Shown: one piece after another, positions 1-9,605 of the stretch | Layout of the letters: each line of letters begins with the position of its first letter | Numbering within the stretch: position 1 is the first letter of the stretch | DNA from: Desulfovibrio mangrovi | GTDB lineage: Bacteria > Desulfobacterota > Desulfovibrionia > Desulfovibrionales > Desulfovibrionaceae | Direction: 5' to 3' | NCBI RefSeq assembly: GCF_026230175.1 | Contig: NZ_CP104208.1 | Span: forward strand, 1,116,001-1,180,000 | Length of the DNA: 64,000 bases | The notes under the pieces: model-generated | What the model saw: the letters and a program-made list of their open reading frames with translations, nothing else | Databases searched by the model: none | Told to the model about the DNA's origin: nothing | Made by a program: the position numbers and the translations under genes

Positions 1-216
1 AAAGGCAACGCGACTGCAGTTGCGTCCACCTGTGACCGGCTCTGGCTCGCCGTCTCCCAGAGCTCATGCATACTGATCGGACTCCCTGCCGTAATGGACA
101 GAGATCCTGTCACCCTTGCAGGACAAATACTTCTGGCCTTCTTTTTCCATACCGACTTTCAACGCCGGAATCCGGTACAATCATTACCTGAGACAAGACA
201 AGGATACATAGATTGA
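1..216 (+). CDS. C-terminal fragment of an unknown protein cut by the left edge
   Basis: Frame 1 is open from the first base to a TGA at 214-216 and encodes about 71 residues with coding-like composition and two hydrophobic stretches, ending in a polar Arg/Gln-rich tail. The stop overlaps the TTG start of the next gene (TTG 213-215, TGA 214-216), the usual sign of translational coupling. I do not recognise the family. A membrane protein C-terminus is plausible from the hydrophobicity, but too little is present to name it. Confidence 0.5.
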   Translation, partial: KGNATAVASTCDRLWLAVSQSSCILIGLPAVMDRDPVTLAGQILLAFFFHTDFQRRNPVQSLPETRQGYID

Positions 217-884
217 TCAACGCCAAGACCAGAAAGGCCATCCTCAAGGCCTTCTTCATATTCGCGGTGCTGGCAGCCGTCATATATCTGTTCAGAGTTT
301 CCGGGCTGAACGAAGTGCTGGACAAGCACTGGATGGATGTCCACATCCGCGACCAAGGCCTTTCCGGCTATGTCCTCTTTCTGGCCATTGCCGCAGGCTT
401 TACCGCAGCAGGCTTCCCCAGACAGATGATCAGCTTCTTTGCAGGATACGTCTTCGGCGCAGTGACCGGAACTGTTATGGGTACCGTGGGAACCGCCCTC
501 GGCTGTGCCGTGGCGTTCTATTATGCCCGCTACGCCGGACGAGCAGCCATCGAACGCAAGCTGGGCAAAAAAACAGCCAAGCTCAACGCCTTCCTACAAC
601 GCGAGCCCTTCCAGATGACCGTGGTCATCCGTCTGCTGCCTGTGGGCAGCAATATTCTGACCAACCTGCTGGCAGGCATCACCTCCATATCCTCCCTGTC
701 CTTTCTCGGCGGCTCCACGCTGGGCTACATCCCCCAGACGTTCATCTTCGCCCTTCTGGGCAGCGGCGTTAATGTGGACCCAGTCTGGCGCACTACAGTC
801 AGCGCGCTGCTCATGATCATATCCAGCCTGCTGGGATACCGGCTCTACAGAAAGTATCGCGTCGAATCCGAACTGGAATCATAA
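213..884 (+). CDS. TVP38/TMEM64 (VTT domain, DedA-like) membrane protein
   Basis: 223 residues. The protein starts with a short basic N-terminus, then a membrane helix (about residues 10-28), then the VTT core. The core shows the family pattern: a glycine-rich helical pair after FPRQMISFFAG, and an R-x-x-P motif (VIRLLPVGSN) followed by a re-entrant-like hydrophobic segment. VTT/DedA proteins are integral inner-membrane proteins linked to lipid scrambling or membrane homeostasis. The start is TTG at 213, preceded by an AAGGA-like ribosome site and overlapping the stop of the upstream frame. The substrate cannot be inferred. Confidence 0.85.
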   Translation: MINAKTRKAILKAFFIFAVLAAVIYLFRVSGLNEVLDKHWMDVHIRDQGLSGYVLFLAIAAGFTAAGFPRQMISFFAGYVFGAVTGTVMGTVGTALGCAVAFYYARYAGRAAIERKLGKKTAKLNAFLQREPFQMTVVIRLLPVGSNILTNLLAGITSISSLSFLGGSTLGYIPQTFIFALLGSGVNVDPVWRTTVSALLMIISSLLGYRLYRKYRVESELES

Positions 885-888
885 AAAA

Positions 889-925
889 AACGCCCCGCCG
901 ATTATCGACGGGGCGTTTCATATTT
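889..925 (+). terminator. Rho-independent terminator after the VTT gene
   Basis: A 10-bp GC-rich hairpin (CGCCCCGCCG / CGACGGGGCG, one G-T pair, 5-nt loop) lies directly after the stop codon. It is flanked by an A-run on the left and a T-rich stretch on the right, so it could work in both directions. Confidence 0.75.
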
Positions 926-1037
926 TGCGTAAATCGCACAATCCCAACGTCTTCGCCCCCCTTCCCTTCAACGCCCATAGCGGCATTCTTCCTGATTAAT
1001 GACAAGAACAGTTCGCTTCTGACGACGGTGAACAGGT

Positions 1038-1077
1038 ACAAAAACACGCCCTGCCGCGATTAACGGCAGGGCGTGTT
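1038..1077 (-). terminator. Rho-independent terminator after trkH
   Basis: A perfect 14-bp stem (1043-1056 with 1064-1077, 7-nt loop) is followed on the minus strand by a T-run. It lies about 30 bases beyond the trkH stop and closes the trkA-trkH unit. Confidence 0.85.
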
Positions 1078-1106
1078 CTTTCTGGGATCCTGCTGGATAC
1101 TCAAGC

Positions 1107-2555
1107 CTACTTACGCCAGAACTCCGGCACAAAAAGGATGAATACAGTGTAAATCTCAAGACGGCCAAGCAACATGCACCATGTGAGAATCCATTTGGCC
1201 GCCAAAGGCAGATGCGCAAAGTTCTCCGCAGGGCCTACAGTCCCAAGACCGGGGCCAATGTTGCCGATACAGGCCGCCACTGCCGCAAAGGCCGTCAGCA
1301 CATCAATACCCAGCGCAGAGAGCAGGAAGCTTGAAACTACAAAGAGTGCCACATAGAGGATGAAAAAGCCCCATATGCCGGACATGACCTCAGCAGGTAC
1401 AATACGCCCCCCCAGCTTGATGTGCTTTACCGCTCTGGGGTGCACCAGCCTGAAAAGCTCATGGTAGCCCTGCTTCAGCAACAACAGGACACGCATGCAC
1501 TTGATACCACCGCCCGTTGAACCGGCGCAGCCGCCAAGAAACATGAGAAATAGCAGAAGCGCCTGCGGGAAAGGCAGCCACAATTCGTAGTCCGCCGTGG
1601 CAAAACCGGTTGTCGTGCAGATGGAAACCACCTGAAACGCGGCATACTGCAGGGATTCAGCCACGCCGGTTGCGTTGCGCCCGTAGATATAGACGGCAAT
1701 CAACCCGGTAAAAATGATCGTGGTGACTGTGTAGAAACGGAATTCGGAATCCTTCCAGAAACAACGCACATCGCCCAGAAGCGCCCTGTAATGCAGAGAG
1801 AAGTTGGCTCCGGCGATGAACATGAAAATGGTGATCACCCAGTGGATGTAGGCGCTGTCGTAGTGTCCGACCGAAGCATTCTTGGTGGAGAAACCACCCG
1901 TCGCCATGGTGCCGAACGTGTGGCAGATGGCGTCAAACAAGGTCATTCCGCCAACCATGAGCAGCAGGCACTGTGCGACGGAAATGCCCACATAGACCTT
2001 CCAGAGCACCATGGCCGTATCCTTGATACGGGGCTTGAGCTTGTCCGGTACAGGGCCGGGCACCTCAGCCTTATAGAGCTGCATGCCGCCGACTCCAAGG
2101 AAAGGCAGGATGGCCAGAGACATGACGATAATCCCCATGCCGCCAAGCCAGTGCGTGAGACTGCGCCACATGAGAATGCTCTTCGGGGTTGCCTCTATGT
2201 CCGTCATGACGCTGGAACCGGTAGTCGTGAAACCGGAAATGGATTCAAACACACAGTCGGTCCAGGTGGGAAACACATCTGCCAGCAGAAAGGGCAAAGC
2301 CCCCGCAAGCCCTGCACCGAGCCAGCCGAGGGCAACAATTGTCATGCCTTCGCGATGATTCATGATCTGTTTGTCCTTGCGCCTGAACGCAAGAAACAAC
2401 AGCAGGCCCGCCACTACCGAGATGAACATGGCCTGAACCAATGGCCACAGACCAGAGTCCTGATAGTACAGAGCCCAGCCGATGGGAAACAGCATGGTCA
2501 GCCCGACGGAAACCACAAGGGCGCCAATGACATAGAGGCAATATGTAAATCGCAT
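1107..2555 (-). CDS. trkH: Trk/Ktr potassium uptake channel subunit TrkH
   Basis: 482 residues, the usual length for TrkH/KtrB. The four pore-loop repeats with selectivity-filter glycines are visible: TTTGSS (about 111-115), TMATGGFST, CTTTGFAT and GSTGGGIK, each between pairs of membrane helices. The protein forms the inner-membrane K+ (or K+/Na+ coupled) pathway and works with the cytoplasmic gating subunit TrkA. The trkA gene lies 6 nt upstream on the same strand, so the two form an operon read trkA-trkH. The C-terminus stops soon after the last helix, as is typical. Confidence 0.95.
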   Translation of the reverse strand: MRFTYCLYVIGALVVSVGLTMLFPIGWALYYQDSGLWPLVQAMFISVVAGLLLFLAFRRKDKQIMNHREGMTIVALGWLGAGLAGALPFLLADVFPTWTDCVFESISGFTTTGSSVMTDIEATPKSILMWRSLTHWLGGMGIIVMSLAILPFLGVGGMQLYKAEVPGPVPDKLKPRIKDTAMVLWKVYVGISVAQCLLLMVGGMTLFDAICHTFGTMATGGFSTKNASVGHYDSAYIHWVITIFMFIAGANFSLHYRALLGDVRCFWKDSEFRFYTVTTIIFTGLIAVYIYGRNATGVAESLQYAAFQVVSICTTTGFATADYELWLPFPQALLLFLMFLGGCAGSTGGGIKCMRVLLLLKQGYHELFRLVHPRAVKHIKLGGRIVPAEVMSGIWGFFILYVALFVVSSFLLSALGIDVLTAFAAVAACIGNIGPGLGTVGPAENFAHLPLAAKWILTWCMLLGRLEIYTVFILFVPEFWRK

Positions 2556-2561
2556 ATCAGC

Positions 2562-3959
2562 TTACAGTTGCTTCAAGGTTACCGTCAGCGCCTGCTCCAC
2601 GCGGGAAACATTTTCGCGCGTGGTCAGGATGATGATTCGGTCCTCAGGTTGCACCATACTGTCGCCGCTGGGTATGACCACATCCTTGCCACGAACGATG
2701 GCCAAGAGCAGTGTGCCCCGCGGGAAGGGAAGATCCTTCACCGGTTTGCCTACCAATTCCGAATCTGCCTGTGCAATGGCTTCGAGCGCTTCGGCTCCCT
2801 CTCCCCGAATGGAAACGGAAGAAAGTACCTTGCCCCGACGGATATGGTGCAGAATGGAGTTCACTGCAGAGAGACGCGGCGAAACCGAGTGGTCAATGCC
2901 AATGGCGTTTACCAGAGGCTGATATGCCACCTTGTTCACACGGGTGACCGTCTTTTTGGCACCAAGGTTCTTGGCTAGCAGCGAGGAAAGGATATTTGTC
3001 TCCTCGTCGGAAGTCAGGGAGATAACCACGTCCATCTCCCCCACATTCTCCTCGCGCAGAAAATCCTGATCCGTTCCGTCTCCGCGCAGAACCAGCGTAG
3101 AGTTCAACTTCTCGGCCAGATACTGGCAGCGCGACTCGCTACGATCCACAAGCTTCACGTGCAGACCTTTGCGTTCAAACAGCACGGCCAGACGCAGTCC
3201 TATATTGCCGCCGCCGATGATGAGCACGTCGCGCACGGGGTCGATATTACGACCGCAAACCTTGCGCACGGCTTCCAGACTTGTGTCCTTGCAGGCGAAA
3301 TAGACGACGTCGCCTGCCACAATCTCATCACGGCCGCTGGGAATTATGAGGTCTTCGCCGCGGACAATGGCAGCGATAAGCACATTGGTGTCCGGCACAA
3401 TCTCGCGGAAGGCCATGAGCTTTTTGCCCACGAGCGGCCCTTTTTCAACCCGTATGCCTACAAGTTTGACGCGCCCTTCCGCAAACTCGCTGAAATCCAC
3501 GGCACCGGGCACGGCCAGCATGCGGTCAATGGCCTTGATGACTTCAATCTCGGGATTGATGATGGTGGAGATATTCAGAGGCTTGTTGGTAAGAGCATCC
3601 TGATAGAGGTTGTATTCCTCGTTACGGATACGGGCAATCTTGATGGAATCCGGAGAGATGGCATTGGCGAAAAGACAGGAGATGATGTTGATTTCATCGC
3701 TGTCCGTTACGGCAAGAAAAATATCGGCATCCATAACTCCGGCATCGGAGAGGACAACCGGGCTGGAACCGGACCCTTGGAAGGTCTGTACGTCCAGCAC
3801 TTCAGAAACTCGGCGAAGAGCTTCGGCACTCTGGTCAATAATGACCACTTCCTTGCTCTCCTGAGCAAGACGGTGGGCAATGTGGTACCCCACTTCACCC
3901 GCTCCGACAATGACCACCTTGAGTTGTTCAACTCGCGGCGCACGACTGAAAAAACCCAT
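2562..3959 (-). CDS. trkA: Trk potassium uptake regulatory subunit TrkA
   Basis: 465 residues from the chosen ATG. Two tandem RCK units are present, each with a Rossmann nucleotide-binding half (GAGEVG near residue 19; GGGNIG near residue 240) and an RCK_C half, the duplicated architecture of TrkA. It binds NAD(H)/ATP and gates TrkH. The frame is open 18 codons further upstream to 4013, but that extension has no family character. The ATG at 3959 has a GGGGGAA element upstream, so I take it as the start. First gene of the trkA-trkH unit. Confidence 0.95.
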   Translation of the reverse strand: MGFFSRAPRVEQLKVVIVGAGEVGYHIAHRLAQESKEVVIIDQSAEALRRVSEVLDVQTFQGSGSSPVVLSDAGVMDADIFLAVTDSDEINIISCLFANAISPDSIKIARIRNEEYNLYQDALTNKPLNISTIINPEIEVIKAIDRMLAVPGAVDFSEFAEGRVKLVGIRVEKGPLVGKKLMAFREIVPDTNVLIAAIVRGEDLIIPSGRDEIVAGDVVYFACKDTSLEAVRKVCGRNIDPVRDVLIIGGGNIGLRLAVLFERKGLHVKLVDRSESRCQYLAEKLNSTLVLRGDGTDQDFLREENVGEMDVVISLTSDEETNILSSLLAKNLGAKKTVTRVNKVAYQPLVNAIGIDHSVSPRLSAVNSILHHIRRGKVLSSVSIRGEGAEALEAIAQADSELVGKPVKDLPFPRGTLLLAIVRGKDVVIPSGDSMVQPEDRIIILTTRENVSRVEQALTVTLKQL

Positions 3960-4107
3960 GATTGGCGTTTCCCCCGGGTATGACCAAAGCCGGGACGGAG
4001 AGATGCGGCCCATGGTTGCATGAGGCCCCTCTCACACCGGCCACATGCTTCATGGAACAGCCATGACGCACCGTGATCGGACTTTGGCGGATTGAGCAAT
4101 CTCGCGA

Positions 4108-4136
4108 CTATTACCAAATTGCGTGTATCACTGCAA
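4108..4136 (-). promoter_or_regulatory. Possible sigma-70 promoter for trkA-trkH
   Basis: On the minus strand TTGCAG is separated by 17 nt from TAATAG, about 150 nt before the trkA ATG. The match to consensus is only moderate. Confidence 0.3.
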
Positions 4137-4178
4137 GGTTGGCGAAACCCTCAACTCGTAAGGATAGTGGCAGACAAA

Positions 4179-4210
4179 ACAAAAAAGCCCGCAATAAAGC
4201 GGGCCTCTTT
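4179..4210 (-). terminator. Rho-independent terminator after rpsT
   Basis: On the minus strand a GCCCGC/GCGGGC hairpin (stems 4187-4192 and 4199-4204) is followed by a run of six T, 25 bases beyond the rpsT stop. Confidence 0.85.
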
Positions 4211-4234
4211 GCAAACGTATTCTTGCAAGGCGTA

Positions 4235-4495
4235 CTAGATCTCAGAAACGGCCTTGCTCAGACGAGAAATGTTACGAGCGGCATTACGCCAATGAATAAC
4301 ACCCTTGGTGGCAGCCTTGTCCAGAACGGACGTTGCGGTGCCGAGCAGGACAGCAGCCTGGTCCTTGTCCTTGAGCTGTACAGCTGCGCGAACAGCCTTA
4401 ACAGTGTTACGGACACGGGTCTTCATTGCGCGATTACGAGCAGCGCGCTTCAGGCTCTGGCGATGCCGCTTAAGGGCAGACTTGTGGTTAGCCAC
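4235..4495 (-). CDS. rpsT: 30S ribosomal protein S20
   Basis: 86 residues, full length for S20. It is very basic and has the family's three-helix bundle composition, beginning [12 protein letters not shown] after the initiator. The start is GTG at 4495, 7 nt after a strong GGAGG. The frame stays open upstream to 4591, but that part is outside the conserved protein. S20 is a primary binder of 16S rRNA in the small subunit. It is monocistronic by position: its own terminator lies downstream and a separate upstream region follows glyS. Confidence 0.96.
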   Translation of the reverse strand: MANHKSALKRHRQSLKRAARNRAMKTRVRNTVKAVRAAVQLKDKDQAAVLLGTATSVLDKAATKGVIHWRNAARNISRLSKAVSEI

Positions 4496-4562
4496 GATAA
4501 ATCCTCCGAAAGACTTGTATGTAAGAATCTTAATGACAATTACTGGAACACGGGAAGGCAGT

Positions 4563-4591
4563 TCATTACGCTGCAACCCCCAGCATGTCAA
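4563..4591 (-). promoter_or_regulatory. Possible promoter for rpsT
   Basis: The minus strand carries a perfect TTGACA (4586-4591), but the hexamer 17 nt downstream (TAATGA) is a poor -10. The call rests mainly on the -35 and its position about 70 nt before the rpsT GTG. Confidence 0.3.
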
Positions 4592-4660
4592 GCATTATCC
4601 AAATTTTAATCACCAGTCAGGGTAATTTTCCGCAAAAACCCTGACCGGCGAAAGTATTTT

Positions 4661-6754
4661 TTACATCTGCAGCGCTGCGAAGTCTGCAAGACGTCCGAGC
4701 TTCTGCACCAGGGCGGTCAGCAGATTCAGACGGTTGCTACGCACTGCCGCATCGTCGCACATGACCATGACATTGTCGAAGAAGGCATCCACGGTCGGAC
4801 GCAGCTCACCGAGCAGACCAAACAGCGCATCAAAGTCACCGGCCTGCCACAGGCTTTCGAATCTGGGTTCTACGGCCTTGAGAGCCTCGCTCAACGCCTT
4901 TTCGGCATCATCTTCGAGCAAAGCGCTATCCACTACGCCGGAAAGAGCCACACCTGCCTCCTCACCCTGCTTGCGGATGATGTTGGCCGCACGCTTGAAG
5001 GTAAGAACGGCCTGCGCGAACCCTTCGGACTTGCTGAAGGCATCCAGCGCCTTAAGGCGGGCAGCGGCATCACAGATATCGCCGGAACCGGCATTAAGTG
5101 CGGATTCCACCAGCAGGGTCTCATAGCCCTGCGAAACAAAGTAGTTCTTGAGACGCAGGTTGAAGAACTCGACCATCTTCTCAAGAGCTTCTTCAGGAGC
5201 AAGCTTCCACTTGATCGCATCACCATATCCAGCCTGTGCGGCACGGAAGATGTCACGGGCAGCAACACGGATGTTTCTGTCCAACATGATGCGGGTAATG
5301 CCAAGGCAGCAACGGCGCAGAGCGTATGGGTCTGCCGCACCGGTGGGAATCATGCCCAGACCGAAGCAGCCGGCCATGGTATCTGCCTTGTCAGCAATGG
5401 AAAGCAACGCACCGCAGGGGGAAGAAGGCACGGGGGTATCAGGGCCGGCCGGCAGATACTGTTCTGCAATGGCCTGCGCAACCACCTCGTTTTCACCCAT
5501 CTTGCGGGCGTAGATGCCACCCATAATACCCTGCAGGCTGTCGAATTCGTAGACCATCTCGGAAACGAGATCGGCCTTGGAAAGACGCCCTGCCCTTTCG
5601 GCATCGGCCTTCAGAGCGGCGTCTACGGATTCAGCCAGCGCACCGCAGAGAGTGGACAGGCGGCGAGTCTTGTTACCCATGGAACCCAGAGGCGCAAGGA
5701 AGATGACGTTATCGAGCTTGGCAAGCCATGCATCAAAACTGTTCTTCAGGTCATTGCGCCAGAAGAAGCGGCCGTCTTCAAGGCGGGCACGCAGCACGCG
5801 TTCCCAGCCCTTGCGCACCACGTCCATATCCTTGGGCGTGATGTTCAGCACGGTCAGGAAGTACGGCAGCAGATTGCCATCCTTGTCTTCAAGGCCGAAG
5901 CTTTTCTGGTGGCTCTGCATGCTGGTCAGCAGAGCTTCCTTGGGCAGTTCGAGGAAGGAAGGATCAAAGCCGCCCAGACAGGGCACGGGATGCTCGGAAA
6001 GCCCCTGCACTTCGTCCAGCAGGCTATCCTTCCAGAGCACGGTGCCACCGATGGCAGCGGCAAGGGCATTGCCCTCCTCTACAATTCGGGCACGACGCTC
6101 GGCACCGGAGAGGGTGACGGCACACTGTTCGCGCACGACATCAGCAAACTTTTCAGCATGCGCCACGGCAAAGGGACCGGGGCCATGCACACGGTGGCCG
6201 CGAGTGGTGTTGCCCGCGGCAAGGTCGGCTAAAGAGAAGGGAACGACCTGATCGTCAAACATGGAGAGCACCCAGCGCAGGGGGCGCGCATACGTGTATT
6301 CAAGGCTGCCCCACTTCATCTTCTTGGGGAAAGGCAGCGCGCCGATGATGGCGGGACACCCTTCCGAAAGCAGGTCAACAGTGCGGGCGCCGCCAATCTT
6401 CTTACGCACGGCAAGGTACTCGCCCTTGTCGGTCTTCAGGGTAAAAGCATCGGCAAGGTCAACGCCCTGCGTCTTGGCGAAACCTTCAGCTGCCTTGGTG
6501 GGCTTGCCTTCCGCGTCATAGGCGATTCTGACAGGCGGACCGGAAACCACTTCCTCCGCCTCATTCTGAATGGCGGAAATACCGGCAACGGTGGCTACCG
6601 CGCGGCGGGGAGTGGATTCCACGATGACGGATTCGAAATCAACATGCGATTCCGTCAGAAAGGCGGCAAGCCTATCCTTCAATTCCTTTTCCAGCCCGGG
6701 CAGGAAGCGGGCGGGCAACTCTTCGGTGCCGATTTCCAACACAAATACGGACAT
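4661..6754 (-). CDS. glyS: Glycyl-tRNA synthetase beta subunit
   Basis: 697 residues, standard for the beta chain of the bacterial alpha2beta2 glycyl-tRNA synthetase. It opens with the typical FVLEIGTEELPARF N-terminus and ends with the helical anticodon/DALR-like region. The beta subunit binds tRNA-Gly and is needed with GlyQ for charging in the cytoplasm. The glyQ stop is 20 nt upstream on the same strand, so the order of transcription is glyQ-glyS. The reading frame is intact. Confidence 0.97.
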   Translation of the reverse strand: MSVFVLEIGTEELPARFLPGLEKELKDRLAAFLTESHVDFESVIVESTPRRAVATVAGISAIQNEAEEVVSGPPVRIAYDAEGKPTKAAEGFAKTQGVDLADAFTLKTDKGEYLAVRKKIGGARTVDLLSEGCPAIIGALPFPKKMKWGSLEYTYARPLRWVLSMFDDQVVPFSLADLAAGNTTRGHRVHGPGPFAVAHAEKFADVVREQCAVTLSGAERRARIVEEGNALAAAIGGTVLWKDSLLDEVQGLSEHPVPCLGGFDPSFLELPKEALLTSMQSHQKSFGLEDKDGNLLPYFLTVLNITPKDMDVVRKGWERVLRARLEDGRFFWRNDLKNSFDAWLAKLDNVIFLAPLGSMGNKTRRLSTLCGALAESVDAALKADAERAGRLSKADLVSEMVYEFDSLQGIMGGIYARKMGENEVVAQAIAEQYLPAGPDTPVPSSPCGALLSIADKADTMAGCFGLGMIPTGAADPYALRRCCLGITRIMLDRNIRVAARDIFRAAQAGYGDAIKWKLAPEEALEKMVEFFNLRLKNYFVSQGYETLLVESALNAGSGDICDAAARLKALDAFSKSEGFAQAVLTFKRAANIIRKQGEEAGVALSGVVDSALLEDDAEKALSEALKAVEPRFESLWQAGDFDALFGLLGELRPTVDAFFDNVMVMCDDAAVRSNRLNLLTALVQKLGRLADFAALQM

Positions 6755-6774
6755 GATATGCTCTTCCTGTGGGC

Positions 6775-7656
6775 TTACTTGGTTTCGGTCTTGGGCAGCA
6801 TGGGATACCCGAGGTCTTCACGCTGCTTGGCGTAGAGACGTGCCACTGCAGATGCCAGAGCGCGGACGCGACCGATGTAGCCGGTGCGTTCGGTGATGGA
6901 GATGGCGCCACGGGCATCCAGCAGGTTGAAGGTATGGGAACACTTCAGGCAGTAGTCGTATGCGGGCCAGGCCACACCCTCTTCACACAGGCGCTTGCAC
7001 TCGCCTTCGTACATATTGAACAGATTCAGCAGCATACCTGCGTCGCTGAGTTCAAAGTTGTACTTGGACATTTCCACTTCGTTCTGATGATACACGTTCC
7101 CGTAGGTCACCTTGTCATTGTACATGAGGTCGTACACCGACTCCTTGCCCTGCAGGTACATGCACAGACGCTCCAGACCGTAGGTGATTTCCACGCTGGT
7201 GGGGAAAAGGTCAATGCCGCCAACCTGCTGGAAATAGGTGAACTGCGTAACCTCCATGCCATTCAGCCACACTTCCCAGCCAAGCCCCCACGCGCCGAGC
7301 GTGGGAGATTCCCAGTCGTCTTCAACGAAACGAATGTCATGAACGGCGGGATCAATGCCCAGAGCCTTCAGGCTTTCAAGGTACAACTCCTGAATATTAT
7401 CGGGAGAAGGCTTCAGAATGACCTGAAACTGAAAGTAGTGCTGCAGGCGGTTGGGGTTCTCCCCATAGCGTCCATCCGTCGGACGGCGGGAAGGCTCCAC
7501 ATACGCGACATTCCACGGCTCAGGGCCGATAACGCGCAGGAAAGTCGCGGGGTTGAAAGTGCCCGCACCGCATTCGACATCAAACGGCTGTGCAAGCACG
7601 CAGCCCTGCTCGGACCAGAAGTTCTGCAGGGTGAGAATAACGTTTTGGAAGTGCAT
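6775..7656 (-). CDS. glyQ: Glycyl-tRNA synthetase alpha subunit
   Basis: 293 residues. It carries the very conserved class II catalytic chain sequence: the start [25 protein letters not shown], and the motif-2 region [14 protein letters not shown]. The alpha subunit makes glycyl-adenylate and supplies the catalytic site of the alpha2beta2 enzyme. It sits between recO (90 nt upstream) and glyS on the same strand. I see no T-box leader in the short recO-glyQ gap. Confidence 0.97.
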   Translation of the reverse strand: MHFQNVILTLQNFWSEQGCVLAQPFDVECGAGTFNPATFLRVIGPEPWNVAYVEPSRRPTDGRYGENPNRLQHYFQFQVILKPSPDNIQELYLESLKALGIDPAVHDIRFVEDDWESPTLGAWGLGWEVWLNGMEVTQFTYFQQVGGIDLFPTSVEITYGLERLCMYLQGKESVYDLMYNDKVTYGNVYHQNEVEMSKYNFELSDAGMLLNLFNMYEGECKRLCEEGVAWPAYDYCLKCSHTFNLLDARGAISITERTGYIGRVRALASAVARLYAKQREDLGYPMLPKTETK

Positions 7657-7746
7657 GATGATCCCCTGAAGTCAATATTCTATACACGTAGTAACCGTGT
7701 TGTTGTGGTCAAAAACAAAGGCGGCAGAGACAAGGTCTCATTGCGC

Positions 7747-8490
7747 CTAAACGCGCCGGAACATGCCTTTTTCCCACGCCAGCCCTATATGGAACTGGAT
7801 GAAGCCGTCCACGGCACGGGTAATCTCTTTGCGGGCTCTTGGCGACAGCAAAAGAGAAGACCAGCAAAGCGGTGGATTGTCCTGCACAAATCGCAAAGCG
7901 TCAAGTGCTTCGTTACCCATTCTGAAGCGAGGTCCCGAAGGCGCTGTGCAATTTCCACAAAACAATACGCCCTCTTGCACATGGAACACGCCGCCCCCCT
8001 CGCCTATGGGGGTACCGCATTGCATACAATGCCCTGTCTCCGGCCGATACCCTTGATCAAAGGCAAAACGGGCGCGAAAAAGCAACGGCAGAAGCGGATC
8101 AACCTGATCAACATCCTGCAGAAGCTCAAGTATTCCTTCAAAGAGCGAAAATGCAGACTGAGCTCCTTCTGCCGAAACCCCCATAGCCTCTATGAATTTC
8201 TGGCAGTTCACGGCCAGCCCCAGTCGCTGCAGGTCCGTACGCAAGCGCACCGGAGAACGAAGAAGCGTGCCCTCCTCAAGGCTGTTGTAGGCAGCCATGC
8301 GACTTCCCTTTACCCTGAAGAGCACCTGATTCAGGTGATCCAGACAGCCGCTGAAGCGCTGCCTGCTGCGGCAACCGCCAAATGCGAAGGCCGTGAATAT
8401 GCCACGCTCCGGAGACAAAAAGCGGACCCACAGGTCCGCTTCCTTAAACCGCCCGATGCGGAGGATGATTCCTTTATCCGTAAAATCCAT
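7747..8490 (-). CDS. recO: DNA repair protein RecO
   Basis: 247 residues. The N-terminal OB-fold region starts FTDKGIILRIGRFKEAD. A helical C-terminal domain contains the paired cysteines CMQCG and CGNC (about residues 164-188), the RecO zinc-finger pattern. RecO loads RecA on gapped DNA with RecR and anneals ssDNA. The gene lies 5 nt after the RodZ-like gene on the same strand, so it is co-transcribed with it. Length and motifs are normal. Confidence 0.93.
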   Translation of the reverse strand: MDFTDKGIILRIGRFKEADLWVRFLSPERGIFTAFAFGGCRSRQRFSGCLDHLNQVLFRVKGSRMAAYNSLEEGTLLRSPVRLRTDLQRLGLAVNCQKFIEAMGVSAEGAQSAFSLFEGILELLQDVDQVDPLLPLLFRARFAFDQGYRPETGHCMQCGTPIGEGGGVFHVQEGVLFCGNCTAPSGPRFRMGNEALDALRFVQDNPPLCWSSLLLSPRARKEITRAVDGFIQFHIGLAWEKGMFRRV

Positions 8491-8495
8491 CAGGA

Positions 8496-9575
8496 CTAAC
8501 GGGACTGGATAAAATTCACGGTCAGCACCTTGCCGTCAGCACCGTCAAGCTTGACGTTCTTGCCGTTGAGCGCAAGAGCAACGCCGCCGGAGTTGCCCAA
8601 ACGAAGAGTAAGCGTTTTGGGGAAACGCAGAACAAACTTCTGGCCGGAACGCAGGTACATTTCCTTGCGTTCAAAGCGTTCTCCCCATGCTTCAACCCAG
8701 CATTCTGCCGATGCGGAAAGGGTGATCTTCTGTTCGCCGCCCCCCTTGTTGATCGCAACATCCTGCATGGCAGAGCCGCTCGTCACCACACTCACGTGCC
8801 CAGCGTCAGCCGAAGGCTCCACCTCAGGCTTTGCTGCAACGATTGGCTTCTCAATGGCGGGAACCTCTGCGGGCTCTTCCGCCGGAGGTTCAACCACGGC
8901 AACAGCCTCCTCCCCTGCAGATACTGCAATGGCAACAGAAGGTTCAGCCTCGGGCTGAACAGCTTCAGGAGCAACGACGGCAGATGGAGCGGACTCAGCA
9001 GCAGATTCCTGCGACACTACACTTTCAGAATTCTCAGCCGGCACGTCCGGAGAAACAGGCTCGCCCGCAGCAGGAGCGTCCACCACAGAGGGAGACTGCT
9101 GCACAGCCGACGGCTCAACAACAGCCGGTGCAGGCTGGACAGATTCAGCAGGGAGCGATTCGCCTGCCACTACAGCAGGAGTCGCAGGGGTGCGAAAAAG
9201 GAAATACCACCCACCTCCGGCAACGACCCCCAGCACCAAAACGATGGCCAGAACCCAAATCAGACCGGAAGATGAAGGTTGAACATTCTTGCTCGTATAC
9301 ACCGGTTCCGGATCTTCCGGCTCACCGTAGGCTTCAAGATAGATCGCATCCACGGCAGCGCCAAGTTCATCGGGATTAAGCCCGACCAATCGCGCGTAGG
9401 ACTTCACGAATCCCTTGGTATAGACAAGATGGGGCAGTTCCTCCAGATCCCCGCTCTCCAATGCTTTCAGTGTCCGTATGGCTACTTTGATATTTCGCGA
9501 GACGTCCTCGCGCGAAAGCCCCCTGAGTTCTCTCTCCTGTTGCAGAAGAGCCCCCAATTCGGTCATTGAAGTCAT
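8496..9575 (-). CDS. RodZ-like protein: HTH domain, one membrane helix, DUF4115
   Basis: 359 residues in three parts. An N-terminal Xre-like helix-turn-helix (about 5-70, with LLQQERELRGLSREDV) comes first. Next is one membrane helix (about 104-128), then a long Ala/Pro/Glu/Val-rich periplasmic linker (about 130-270), then a C-terminal beta-rich DUF4115 domain. This is the plan of RodZ, the MreB-binding cell-shape protein. Whether it truly acts with MreB here is inference from architecture. It is followed 5 nt later by recO and lies 30 nt after a periplasmic chaperone gene on the same strand. Confidence 0.85.
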   Translation of the reverse strand: MTSMTELGALLQQERELRGLSREDVSRNIKVAIRTLKALESGDLEELPHLVYTKGFVKSYARLVGLNPDELGAAVDAIYLEAYGEPEDPEPVYTSKNVQPSSSGLIWVLAIVLVLGVVAGGGWYFLFRTPATPAVVAGESLPAESVQPAPAVVEPSAVQQSPSVVDAPAAGEPVSPDVPAENSESVVSQESAAESAPSAVVAPEAVQPEAEPSVAIAVSAGEEAVAVVEPPAEEPAEVPAIEKPIVAAKPEVEPSADAGHVSVVTSGSAMQDVAINKGGGEQKITLSASAECWVEAWGERFERKEMYLRSGQKFVLRFPKTLTLRLGNSGGVALALNGKNVKLDGADGKVLTVNFIQSR

Positions 9576-9605
9576 TACGCCTCCGAAGAGTCGGATGTTG
9601 AAGGA

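Noticed and set aside
1791-2978. 395-codon plus-strand open frame opposite trkH and trkA
   Set aside because: Antisense shadow of the Trk genes, rich in His and Gln as expected for a reversed membrane-protein gene.
6769-8499. 576-codon open frame opposite glyQ and recO
   Set aside because: It spans two well-identified genes in antisense and matches nothing.
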